A stretch of 64,000 nucleotides of DNA from NCBI RefSeq assembly GCF_000718255.1, contig NZ_JOFJ01000002.1:1-64000 (forward strand). Direction: 5' to 3'. The notes under the pieces are model-generated. The model searched no databases. It was given only the letters and a program-made list of their open reading frames with translations, and was not told the origin of the DNA. This DNA is from Spirillospora albida (GTDB lineage Bacteria > Actinomycetota > Actinomycetes > Streptosporangiales > Streptosporangiaceae). Of this stretch, positions 26,755-34,632 are shown one piece after another. Position 1 is the first letter of the stretch, and each line of letters starts with the position of its first letter. The position numbers and the translations under genes are program-made.

Positions 26755-26766
26755 GTCGTCGTGGAT

Positions 26767-26780
26767 GTTTCACGTGGAAC
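26767..26780. other. parS: parS-like site, triple array copy 3
   Basis: GTTTCACGTGGAAC, one base off the palindrome. It lies immediately beside the aminotransferase stop codon (26782-26784). Confidence 0.85.
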
Positions 26781-26781
26781 G

Positions 26782-28074
26782 TCAGACGACGTCCGGACCC
26801 GGCGTGTGGACGCCGGTGGAGCCGATTCGGGCGGCCCCGCCAAAAGTGTCCCGCAGCCGGATCTCCTTCTCCACCACCGCCGCGAGCCGGCGGACGCCCT
26901 CGCGGATCCGGTGCGGCTCGGGGAAGCAGTAGGAGAGCCGCATGTGCCGGTGCCCGGTGCCGTCGGCGTAGAAGCCCGTTCCCGGAACGTAGGCGACGCG
27001 GTCGGCGATCGCGCGCGGGGCCATCGCCTTGGAGTCGAGCCCCTCGGGGAGGGTGAGCCACACGAAGAAGCCGCCGTCCGGGCGCGTCCAGGTGCAGCCG
27101 TCCGGCATGAACTGGCCGAGCGCGTCCAGCATCGCGTCGCGGCGCTCGCGGTAGAGCTCGCGGAAGTCCTTGATCTGCTCGCGCCATGGCTGCGTCGCCA
27201 GGTACTCGCGGACGGCCAGCTGCGAGAAGTTCGACGGGCACAGGATCGCCGACTCGGCGGCCAGGACGAGCTTCGCCCGGATCGCGTGCGGCGCGAGCAC
27301 CCATCCGACGCGGAGGCCGGACGCGATCGTCTTCGAGAACGACCCGAGGTAGATGACGCGCTCCGCGTCGTCGGCGCGGAGCGCGCGCATGGGCTCGCCC
27401 TCGAAGCGGAGAAGACCGTAGGGGTTGTCCTCCACGATGAGCACGTCGTGCTCGGCGCAGATCTCGAGGATCTGGGCGCGCCGGGCGGCGGTGAGGGTGA
27501 CGCCGGCCGGGTTCTGGAAGTTGGGGACGGTGTAGAGGAATTTGACGCGGCGCCCCTCGCGGCGAAGCCGCGCCAGGGACTCCCTCAGTGCCGATGGGAT
27601 GAGCCCGCCCTCGTCCAGCGGGACATGGACCACATCGGCCTGGTAGGAGGCGAACGTGCCGAGCGCCCCCACATAGGAGGGGGCCTCCGCCAGGACGACG
27701 TCGCCCGGGTCCACGAAGATCTTCGTGATGAGGTCGAGAGCCTGCTGGGCGCCGACGGTGACGACGACGTCGTCCGCGGACCCCTGGACGCCCTCCAGCG
27801 CCATCACCTCGCAGATGTGCTCGCGGAGCCGCTCGTCGCCCTGCGCCGAGCCGTACTGGAGGACCTCCGCGCCCCTCCCGGCCACGAGCGACCCGATCAT
27901 GCCGCCGACGGCGTCGAGGGGGAGCGCGGACACGTACGGCGCGCCGCCCGCCAGGGAGACGATCTCGGGACGGGCGACCATCGCGAACAGTGCCCTGATC
28001 TCCGACGGCACCATGCCGGCGGCGCGGGCCGCGTAGTGATCGGTGTAGGCATCTGTACGCGTGTGCTGTTCCAC
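26782..28074 (-). CDS. PLP-dependent aminotransferase, class I/II
   Basis: 430 residues from GTG at 28074, which has GGAGG 6-7 nt upstream. It is a fold-type I aminotransferase: VSLAGGAPYVSALPLD and LQYGSAQGDERLREHI at the N-terminus, VPNFQNPAG, EDNPYGLLRFEG, and the cofactor lysine in YLGSFSKTIASGLRVGW. This set is characteristic of the 2-aminoadipate/MocR-like aminotransferase subgroup. The substrate cannot be assigned. A homologous gene downstream of parB is common in actinobacteria. It ends 2 nt from a parS-like site. Confidence 0.9.
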   Translation of the reverse strand: MEQHTRTDAYTDHYAARAAGMVPSEIRALFAMVARPEIVSLAGGAPYVSALPLDAVGGMIGSLVAGRGAEVLQYGSAQGDERLREHICEVMALEGVQGSADDVVVTVGAQQALDLITKIFVDPGDVVLAEAPSYVGALGTFASYQADVVHVPLDEGGLIPSALRESLARLRREGRRVKFLYTVPNFQNPAGVTLTAARRAQILEICAEHDVLIVEDNPYGLLRFEGEPMRALRADDAERVIYLGSFSKTIASGLRVGWVLAPHAIRAKLVLAAESAILCPSNFSQLAVREYLATQPWREQIKDFRELYRERRDAMLDALGQFMPDGCTWTRPDGGFFVWLTLPEGLDSKAMAPRAIADRVAYVPGTGFYADGTGHRHMRLSYCFPEPHRIREGVRRLAAVVEKEIRLRDTFGGAARIGSTGVHTPGPDVV

Positions 28075-28378
28075 GAGGCACCTCCGGGTGGGCTGGATCA
28101 TCGAACGCTACGGCATCCGCGCGGGGACGGTACGGCGGACCCCGAGGTCGGCGGCGCGGAATCCGAGGCCGCACGGCAGAATCCGCCCGCCGGGCGGGGA
28201 ATCGGACGCCGTGCCGTCCCGTCCTCCGGGGCGCGAGCCGGAACGCCGCTCCCCCCGTCCGATACGATGCCCGTGAGTCCCGGATGGTTGCCGGGATCTT
28301 CGCGGAGAGTCGCCCGCGCCCGTGGAGCCGCCGCGCTTCGCGCAGCGAGCGAGGATCGCAACAGGGGGTGCCGGCCCG

Positions 28379-28996
28379 GTGTCGCGTCGTCTGGTCAACA
28401 TCACGTTGGACAATCTCGGCGATCTGCCGCACCGCTGCCGCGGCTGCGTGTTCTGGGAGCTCGACCCCGTCAGCCGCGACCGGGTGCAGGCGAGCGGCGG
28501 AGCCGCGCTGGAGAAGGAGGCGTGGATCTCGTCCACGCTCCTCGAATGGGGGAGCTGCGGGAAGCTCGTCTACGTGGACGACGTCCCGGCCGGGTTCGTC
28601 CTGTACGCGCCGCCGCTGTACGTGCCGAGGTCGGTCGCGTTCCCGACGAGCCCGGTGAGCGCGGACGCGGTGCTGCTGATGACCGCGCACATCCTGCCGG
28701 AGTTCATGGGCGGCGGCCTCGGCCGGATGCTGGTGCAGGGCGTCGCGAAGGACCTCACCCGCCGCACGGTGAAGGCGATCGAGGCGTTCGGCGACCTGAA
28801 GGGCGAGGAGGGCGGCTGCATGGTGCCGGCCGACTACCTGCTGTCGGTGGGGTTCAAGACCGTCCGACCGCACCACCGGTACCCGCGGCTGCGGCTGGAA
28901 CTGAAGTCGGCCCTGTCCTGGCGTGAGGACGTCGAGGTCGCCCTGGAGCGACTTCTCGGCTCCATGACCCCGGAGGGCGCGCTCCGTCCCGTCTGA
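28379..28996 (+). CDS. GNAT-type N-acetyltransferase
   Basis: 205 residues from GTG at 28379, with AGGGGG about 10 nt before. It starts RLVNITLDNLGDLPHRCRGCVFWELD; the HRCRGCVFWE segment with two cysteines is distinctive for this actinobacterial group. The acetyl-CoA signature appears as LPEFMGGGLGRMLVQGVAKDL, compatible with the GNAT Q/RxxGxG/A loop. Convergent with trxA across a strong terminator. Substrate unknown. Confidence 0.8.
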   Translation: MSRRLVNITLDNLGDLPHRCRGCVFWELDPVSRDRVQASGGAALEKEAWISSTLLEWGSCGKLVYVDDVPAGFVLYAPPLYVPRSVAFPTSPVSADAVLLMTAHILPEFMGGGLGRMLVQGVAKDLTRRTVKAIEAFGDLKGEEGGCMVPADYLLSVGFKTVRPHHRYPRLRLELKSALSWREDVEVALERLLGSMTPEGALRPV

Positions 28997-29028
28997 GACG
29001 GCCTCAGCCCCGTGCCCCGTGAACGGAT

Positions 29029-29065
29029 GAGGCCCGCGCCGCCTCGACGGCGGGACGCGGGCCTC
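29029..29065. terminator. Bidirectional terminator between GNAT gene and trxA
   Basis: GAGGCCCGCG and CGCGGGCCTC, a 10-bp perfect outer stem, enclose an inner CCGCC/GGCGG stem; it lies between two convergent stop codons. Confidence 0.85.
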
Positions 29066-29080
29066 GTGGTCAGGCGGAGA

Positions 29081-29395
29081 TCAGATGAACTCGTTGAGCT
29101 CGCGCAGCAGGGCGGCCTTCGGCTTGGCGCCCATGATCTGCTTGACGACCTCGCCGCCCCGGTAGACGTTCATCGTCGGGATCTGCATGATCCCGTACTT
29201 GGCGGCCACCTGCGGGTTCTCGTCGATGTTCAGCTTGACGATCTCGATCTTGTCGCCGTGCGCCTGGGAGATCTCCTCCAGGATCGGCGCCACCATCCGG
29301 CACGGGCCGCACCACTCGGCCCAGAAGTCGACGAGAACGGGCTTGTCGTTCCCCAGGACCTCGGAGTCGAAGTCGGCGTCGGTCACGGCTTTCAT
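29081..29395 (-). CDS. trxA: Thioredoxin
   Basis: 104 residues, ATG at 29395 with AAGGAG 7 nt upstream. The redox site is WCGPC (in DFWAEWCGPCRM), and the conserved cis-proline is in MQIPTMNVYRGG. It reduces protein disulfides and is itself reduced by TrxB, encoded 62 nt upstream on the same strand, so the pair forms an operon as in other actinobacteria. Confidence 0.97.
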   Translation of the reverse strand: MKAVTDADFDSEVLGNDKPVLVDFWAEWCGPCRMVAPILEEISQAHGDKIEIVKLNIDENPQVAAKYGIMQIPTMNVYRGGEVVKQIMGAKPKAALLRELNEFI

Positions 29396-29457
29396 GGTGT
29401 CTCCTTTGTTCTGTGCCGGGCGGAAACGGGTCGTTCCGCCGGTCGGCAGCCGTCGGG

Positions 29458-30411
29458 TCAGGCCTGCGCCGCCGTCTCGGCCGCCCCCTGGTCCTGCAGC
29501 CAGCGCTCGGCGTCGATGGCCGCGGAGCATCCGCTGCCCGCGGCGGTGATGGCTTGACGGTAGATGTGGTCGACCACGTCACCGCAGGCGAACACGCCGG
29601 GGAGCTTCGTCTTGGTGGTGGGGGCCTCGACCTGGAGGTAGCCGTCTGCGTCGGTGTCGAGCTGGCCGGTGAACAGCTCGCTGCGCGGGTCGTGGCCGAT
29701 CGCGATGAACAGGCCCGTCACGGGCAGGGCGCTCTCCTCGCCGGACACGACGTTGCGTAGCTGGACGCCGGTGACGCGGTCGTCCCCGTGGATCTCCACG
29801 ACCTCGCTGTCCCAGACGAACCTGATCTTCTCGTTGGCGAACGCCCGGTCCTGCATGATCTTGGACGCGCGCAGCTCGCCGCGGCGGTGCACCACGGTCA
29901 CCGAGCGGGCGAACTTGGTGAGGAACATCGCCTCCTCCATCGCCGTGTCGCCGCCGCCCACGATCGCGATGTCCTGCTCGCGGAAGAAGAAGCCGTCGCA
30001 CGTCGCGCACCACGACACACCGCGTCCGGACAGCCGCTTCTCGTTCTCCAGCCCGAGCTCCCGGTACCCGGACCCGGTGGCGATGATCACGGCGCGGGCG
30101 AGGTAGGTGTCGTCGCCGACCCTGACGACCTTCGGGTCGGCGGCCAGGTCGACCTCGGTGACGTCGTCGGTGATGAGCTCGGCGCCGAACCGCTCGGCCT
30201 GCTTGCGCAGGTTGTCCATGAGGTCGGGGCCCATGATGCCGTCCGGGAACCCGGGGAAGTTCTCCACGTCGGTCGTGTTCATCAGCGCGCCGCCCGCGGT
30301 CACCGACCCCTCGAACAGCAGCGGCTTCAGGTCGCCGCGCGCCGCGTAGATCGCGGCCGTGTACCCCGCCGGACCCGAGCCGATGATGATGACGTTACGG
30401 ACGTCGCCCAC
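29458..30411 (-). CDS. trxB: Thioredoxin reductase
   Basis: 317 residues from GTG at 30411, giving VGDVRNVIIIGSGPAGYTAA; GGAGAGG lies upstream. FAD-binding GSGPAGY (residues 11-17), redox-active CATC in GVSWCATCDGFFF, NADPH-binding GGGDTAMEEA, and the C-terminal GVFACGDVVD are all present. It uses NADPH to reduce thioredoxin. Sigma/anti-sigma genes sit close by on the same strand, but a plus-strand hydrolase gene separates them. Confidence 0.97.
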   Translation of the reverse strand: MGDVRNVIIIGSGPAGYTAAIYAARGDLKPLLFEGSVTAGGALMNTTDVENFPGFPDGIMGPDLMDNLRKQAERFGAELITDDVTEVDLAADPKVVRVGDDTYLARAVIIATGSGYRELGLENEKRLSGRGVSWCATCDGFFFREQDIAIVGGGDTAMEEAMFLTKFARSVTVVHRRGELRASKIMQDRAFANEKIRFVWDSEVVEIHGDDRVTGVQLRNVVSGEESALPVTGLFIAIGHDPRSELFTGQLDTDADGYLQVEAPTTKTKLPGVFACGDVVDHIYRQAITAAGSGCSAAIDAERWLQDQGAAETAAQA

Positions 30412-30584
30412 TGTTCTGCGCCTCTCCTCGTTGCCCTGCGGCGCCGGTCTCCGCCTGCGCCTCGCCCGCGCCCGCTGCGCGGTCCCTAGGCCGCCCGGGG
30501 CATACAGTCGCGACAACCGATCCTAGAGCCCGGTGATTCCCGCCAGGCCACGGCCGTCACCCGCGCTCCCCTTAGGGTGTCCCC

Positions 30585-31157
30585 ATGGCTCGCATTCTGC
30601 TGTTCCACTCCATGTACGGGCTGCGTCCCGCCGTGCACGAGGCGGCCGGGCGGCTCCGCGACGCGGGCCACGACGTCCACGTCCCGGACCTGTACGACGG
30701 CCGGGTCGCCGACACTCCCGAGGAGGGGCTCGCGATCAAGGAGGAGATCGGCAGGGACGAGCTGCTGCGCCGCGCCGTCACGGCCGCCGCGCCCCTGACC
30801 GGGGACGAGGGCCTCGTCTACGCGGGCTTCTCCCTCGGCGGCTCCCTCGCCCAGAACCTCGCGCTGGCCGACGACGGTGCCCGCGGCCTGCTGCTGATGC
30901 ACGGAACGTCCGACATGGCGGACGACGCGTCCACCGACATCCCCGTCCAGCTCCACGTCGCGGACCCCGACACCTACGAGCCGGTCGACTGGCTCAACGC
31001 CTGGTACCTGCGCATGCGCAAGGCCGGCGCGGACGTCGAGGTCTTCCGCTACCGCGGCGCCGGCCACCTGTTCACCGACCCGGACCTTCCCGACCACGAC
31101 CCGGACGCCGCCGAACGCGCCTGGACGGTGGCCCTCGACTTCCTCGCCACCCTCTGA
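30585..31157 (+). CDS. Dienelactone hydrolase family protein
   Basis: 190 residues with an alpha/beta-hydrolase fold. The nucleophile elbow is GFSLGG, a serine where classical dienelactone hydrolases have cysteine; the acid may be Asp in VADPDTYEP and the base is His in GAGHLFTDP. It is small and soluble. It lies between trxB and the anti-sigma gene, on the opposite strand to both. Substrate unknown. Confidence 0.85.
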   Translation: MARILLFHSMYGLRPAVHEAAGRLRDAGHDVHVPDLYDGRVADTPEEGLAIKEEIGRDELLRRAVTAAAPLTGDEGLVYAGFSLGGSLAQNLALADDGARGLLLMHGTSDMADDASTDIPVQLHVADPDTYEPVDWLNAWYLRMRKAGADVEVFRYRGAGHLFTDPDLPDHDPDAAERAWTVALDFLATL

Positions 31158-31266
31158 CCCTCACCCACCCGGAACACGACGCCCGAGGCGACGCCGCCGG
31201 GACACGCGCGACGTTCGGCGCATGGTGGAGTGCGGATAGTCGCGCGGCCCGGGGCGGCGGCATGAG

Positions 31267-31295
31267 CGAGGCCATGGACGTCGTCCATGGCCTCG
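31267..31295. terminator. Bidirectional terminator
   Basis: CGAGGCCATGGAC, loop GTC, GTCCATGGCCTCG: a perfect 13-bp stem between the convergent hydrolase and anti-sigma genes. Confidence 0.85.
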
Positions 31296-31299
31296 GCGG

Positions 31300-32043
31300 T
31301 CAGAGCGTGAGCCGACTGATGAGGTGCGGGTCCGACGCGGTGCAGTCGGGGCCGACGATCCAGACCGTCACGCGGTCCGCCGTGTCGCCGCGGACGGCGA
31401 TCACCGTCGCGTCCCGGCCCTCGTACCTGGCCTGGTCGACCAGCTCCGGCTGCCGCCCTCCGGTGACGGTGGTGACGCAGCCGGCGAGGCGCGCGTCCGG
31501 CGGGGCGGGGCGGGTCTTCGACGGCAGGGTGCCCTTCAACCCTTCGCCGACCTGCGCGGGGAGCGTCCCGGCGCGGTAGTCGGTGCCGCTGCTGATGACG
31601 GTGTAGGCGCTCTTCGCCGCGAAAGAGGGCGCGGCCGGGCGGTCCTGGGCGGGTGCGGACGCGGGGAGCTCCCGGTGGCCGTTCGCGCCGTCCAGGGTGA
31701 CCTTCGCGATCGTTCCTCCGCCGCCGAGCACGATGACCGCCGCCGCGGCGGCCGACAGGATCCGCCACTGCCGCCTGCCGCGCCGCTGCTCCAGGCTCAC
31801 CACGGTGGCGTTGTTCAGCGACTCCGCCGCGATGGCGGTGTCGATGCGCTGGGCCAGCTCGGCGGGCATGGGCGGTACGGGGGCCTCCGCCAGGATCCGG
31901 GACACGTCGGCCAGGTCGGCGGACCGGTCACGGCATTCGGCGCAGGCGTCGAGGTGCGCGCTGACGGAGGCGGCTCGGTCGTCTTCGAGCAGGCCCTCCG
32001 CCAGGTCGGCGAGGACGTCATAGTCGAGATGCGCGGGGTTCAT
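31300..32043 (-). CDS. Zinc-type anti-sigma factor, partner of SigM
   Basis: 247 residues. The N-terminal ~75 residues are an anti-sigma domain with the HxxxCxxC motif (HLDACAEC, about residues 30-37). A membrane helix follows at about 95-112 (ILSAAAAAVIVLGGGG), then an extracytoplasmic domain of about 130 residues holding two well-spaced cysteines. It should hold SigM inactive at the membrane. The ATG overlaps the sigM stop (TGATG), so the two are made together. The spaced outer cysteines could sense redox or envelope stress; that is inference. Confidence 0.9.
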   Translation of the reverse strand: MNPAHLDYDVLADLAEGLLEDDRAASVSAHLDACAECRDRSADLADVSRILAEAPVPPMPAELAQRIDTAIAAESLNNATVVSLEQRRGRRQWRILSAAAAAVIVLGGGGTIAKVTLDGANGHRELPASAPAQDRPAAPSFAAKSAYTVISSGTDYRAGTLPAQVGEGLKGTLPSKTRPAPPDARLAGCVTTVTGGRQPELVDQARYEGRDATVIAVRGDTADRVTVWIVGPDCTASDPHLISRLTL

Positions 32044-32663
32044 CAAGGCGTGCCACCTCCTTCCACACCTCCGACGTTCCGGGGGTCGCGTCGGTTCCGG
32101 TGGTGGACGAGAAGCGGGGCCAGGCGGGCGCGGCCCCGCGCGCACCGGCTCTTGATCGTTCCGGGCGGGACCTCCAGGACGCGGGCGGCGTCCTCGACCG
32201 AGTAGCCCATCATGTCGACGAGGACGAGCGCGGCGCGCTGCTCGTAGGGGAGCGCGCCGAGCGCGGTCCGGACGTCGAGCGACACGCCGTGCGCGTCGGT
32301 CGGGTCGGGCATCTTCGGCGCGACGGCGTCGAACGTCGCGTTGTCGCCCATGGGCGTCGCCGGACGGACGTTCTTGCGGCGGATCCGGTCCAGGCAGGCG
32401 TTCACGACGATGCGGTGCAGCCATGTCGTGACGGCGGCGTCGCCGCGGAAGCGTCCGGCGGCGCGAAAGGCGGACAGGCACGCGTCCTGCAGCGCGTCCG
32501 ACGCCTCCTCCGGGTCGCCCAGGGTGCGGAGCGCGACGGCCCACATCCGGTCGCGGTGCCGGTGGACGAGCTCGGCGAACGCGTGCGGGTCCCCCTCGGC
32601 GTGCCGGGCGAGGAGCTCCTTGTCGGGCACCTCGTCCACGCGGCGCGTACTGACCGACGTCAT
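32043..32663 (-). CDS. sigM: RNA polymerase ECF-type sigma factor SigM
   Basis: 206 residues. Sigma region 2 is clear: FAELVHRHRDRMWAVALRTLGDPEEASDALQDACLSAF, then WLHRIVVNACLDRIRRK. Region 4 is LPYEQRAALVLVDMMGYSVEDAARVLEVPPGTIKSRCARGRARL. The location next to murJ, the pseudokinase and trxAB matches actinobacterial sigM loci, where the sigma factor responds to oxidative or cell-wall stress. It has a weak ribosome-binding site. Confidence 0.94.
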   Translation of the reverse strand: MTSVSTRRVDEVPDKELLARHAEGDPHAFAELVHRHRDRMWAVALRTLGDPEEASDALQDACLSAFRAAGRFRGDAAVTTWLHRIVVNACLDRIRRKNVRPATPMGDNATFDAVAPKMPDPTDAHGVSLDVRTALGALPYEQRAALVLVDMMGYSVEDAARVLEVPPGTIKSRCARGRARLAPLLVHHRNRRDPRNVGGVEGGGTP

Positions 32664-32844
32664 GACCGGCCGCCGTCTCGTCTCGGTGCCGGACGGGTGC
32701 GTCCGGTCGCGCCTGCTGGGGTAGCCACCACGGATTCCTGAGGGGAGGGGACATTCTGCTCACAGGCACGATACCTAGTCGTGGTCCCCCACGTCACAGC
32801 CGCGAGACGCGCGCGGCATCACCGTTCGGGAACGGTGCCCTGGC

Positions 32845-34413
32845 TCAGCCGGCCGTCCCGTAGACCGTGACCTCACCGAGCTGAGCCCGCGGTGAGGACG
32901 GCAGCTCCGTGAACCAGACGACGACGTAGCGTCCCTTGGCGGTCGAGGCGGGCTTGAGAGTGAACTCGCCGGCTTCGCTCGTCGCCTGAGCGACCTGCGG
33001 CAGGTCGTGCGTCGCCTTGCCGCCGACCCGCAGCTCGATCGTCGCGCCGCTGTCGGGCATCGCGACCTGGACCTTCGACACGGTGACCGGCCTGCCCATG
33101 TCGATCAGCACGCCCAGGCCCCGCAGGAAGTTGCCGAACTTCCTGTCCGAATAGCTCTGGGAATGCCAGACGGCCTTCGGCGAGCCGTCGATGACGGCGC
33201 CGACGTTGTCGCCGATCGACGTGTCCGAGCCGCCCATCCACCGCTGTTCGACCGCAGTCGCCTTGCGGGCCGCGAGCTTCGTCGCGGTCTTCTGGGGTGC
33301 GGCCGACGACCGGCCCGGGTCGGCGCGTCCGTCGTCGCCGCCGTTCTTCGCCGAGCCGTCCGTCAGCGCCCAGGCGCCGAGGCCGATGACGACGGTCGCC
33401 GCGGCGGCCGCGACGCCGAGAAGGGCGCGGTTGACCGGGCCGCGGGGCCGGCCGGGGTGCGAGGGCGCGGCGTGCATGCCGCGCGGCTGCGTCCGGGGCG
33501 GCGGCACGTGGGAGGGCGGCGGCTGGTGCGTCCGCGCGGTGGACGCGGCGGGCGCCGGGTCGGGAGCGGTACGGGACGGCGGTGGCGGTGGCGGCGGCGG
33601 GGTGCCGAGGCCGGCGAACAGCGGCAGCGGGGTGCGGGGCACGCCGCGCAGCGCCTTCGCCAGGTCGGCGGGCGTCGCGATGGGGTCGGCCACGGTGCTG
33701 TCGGGGCCGCTCGGACGTCCCGTGATGCCGAGGCTGCGGCACACGATCGCGTCCACGGACTGCGAGATGCCCGCCTGCACCTGCCGGGGCGCCTGCGGGA
33801 CGCCGTCGGACTCGGGCGCGGGCGGCAGGCCGGAACCCTCCTGCGGGCCGGGCCAGTGCGCGGTCAGCGCGGCGTACAGCAGCGCGCCGAGCCCCGCGAC
33901 GTCGTCGCCGGCGGGGTCGTCGGACTCGCGGTCGCACAGGACCGCCTCGATCGCGACGCCGAGGATCTTGACGGTGCCGCCGGTCGTCCAGACGAGGTCG
34001 CGGGGGGTGAGGCAGAGGTGCGCGAGCCCGGCGGCGTGCGCGGCGGCGATCGCCTCGGACGCCTCGCACAGCAGCGTGGTGGCGCGGCCGGGCTCCAGGG
34101 GCGCCTTGGCGAGCATGTGCTCGAGGGTCTCGCCGGCGACCCATTCGCTGACGATGTAGGCGCTCTCGCCGGTGTCGTCGGCGTCGAAGACCTGCGTGAG
34201 GCGCGGGTCGGTGAGGCGGCTGGCGGCGCGGGCGGACGTCACGGCCTCGCCGATGCGCGGGAACTCGGGGGCGAAGGTGCGGACCGCGACGGCCCGCGCC
34301 AGGATCTCGTCGATGGCCCTCCACAGGGAGGAGCCGCCGATGTCGCTGATGCGCTCCTCGAGCCGGTAGCGGCCGGCGAGACGGGTGCCGGGCTCGATCA
34401 CTGACGTGCTCAC
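32845..34413 (-). CDS. Membrane pseudokinase downstream of murJ
   Basis: 522 residues from GTG at 34413. The first ~260 residues are a Ser/Thr-kinase fold that lacks catalytic residues: the beta-3 lysine is replaced (AVAVRTFAPEF), HRDLKP is HLCLTPRD, and DFG is replaced by ILGVAIE. A Pro-rich segment with PPPPPPPP follows, then one membrane helix (about 340-358, LLGVAAAAATVVIGLGAWAL), then an extracytoplasmic beta-sandwich that resembles a discoidin-like sugar-binding fold. In mycobacteria the corresponding pseudokinase is fused to MurJ; here it is a separate gene just after murJ. Confidence 0.88.
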   Translation of the reverse strand: MSTSVIEPGTRLAGRYRLEERISDIGGSSLWRAIDEILARAVAVRTFAPEFPRIGEAVTSARAASRLTDPRLTQVFDADDTGESAYIVSEWVAGETLEHMLAKAPLEPGRATTLLCEASEAIAAAHAAGLAHLCLTPRDLVWTTGGTVKILGVAIEAVLCDRESDDPAGDDVAGLGALLYAALTAHWPGPQEGSGLPPAPESDGVPQAPRQVQAGISQSVDAIVCRSLGITGRPSGPDSTVADPIATPADLAKALRGVPRTPLPLFAGLGTPPPPPPPPSRTAPDPAPAASTARTHQPPPSHVPPPRTQPRGMHAAPSHPGRPRGPVNRALLGVAAAAATVVIGLGAWALTDGSAKNGGDDGRADPGRSSAAPQKTATKLAARKATAVEQRWMGGSDTSIGDNVGAVIDGSPKAVWHSQSYSDRKFGNFLRGLGVLIDMGRPVTVSKVQVAMPDSGATIELRVGGKATHDLPQVAQATSEAGEFTLKPASTAKGRYVVVWFTELPSSPRAQLGEVTVYGTAG

Positions 34414-34632
34414 GGCAACGTCCTGCGCAGGTGGTCAGATCCCATGTTCGTGGCGCGGCAGCTTACGCCTCCGACCCTCCTCTTTGCGTTCTCCAGGGTG
34501 TCAGCCCGCAAGCCGTAGTCCCCCACATGGTAGTGGTTACTCGTCGGGGCGGCCCCCTTATGGCGGCGCGTCCCGAGTACTTTGCCTCCCTTTACCCCAA
34601 CGGCCAGGGCGGTGACCGTCAAGTCGGGAATT

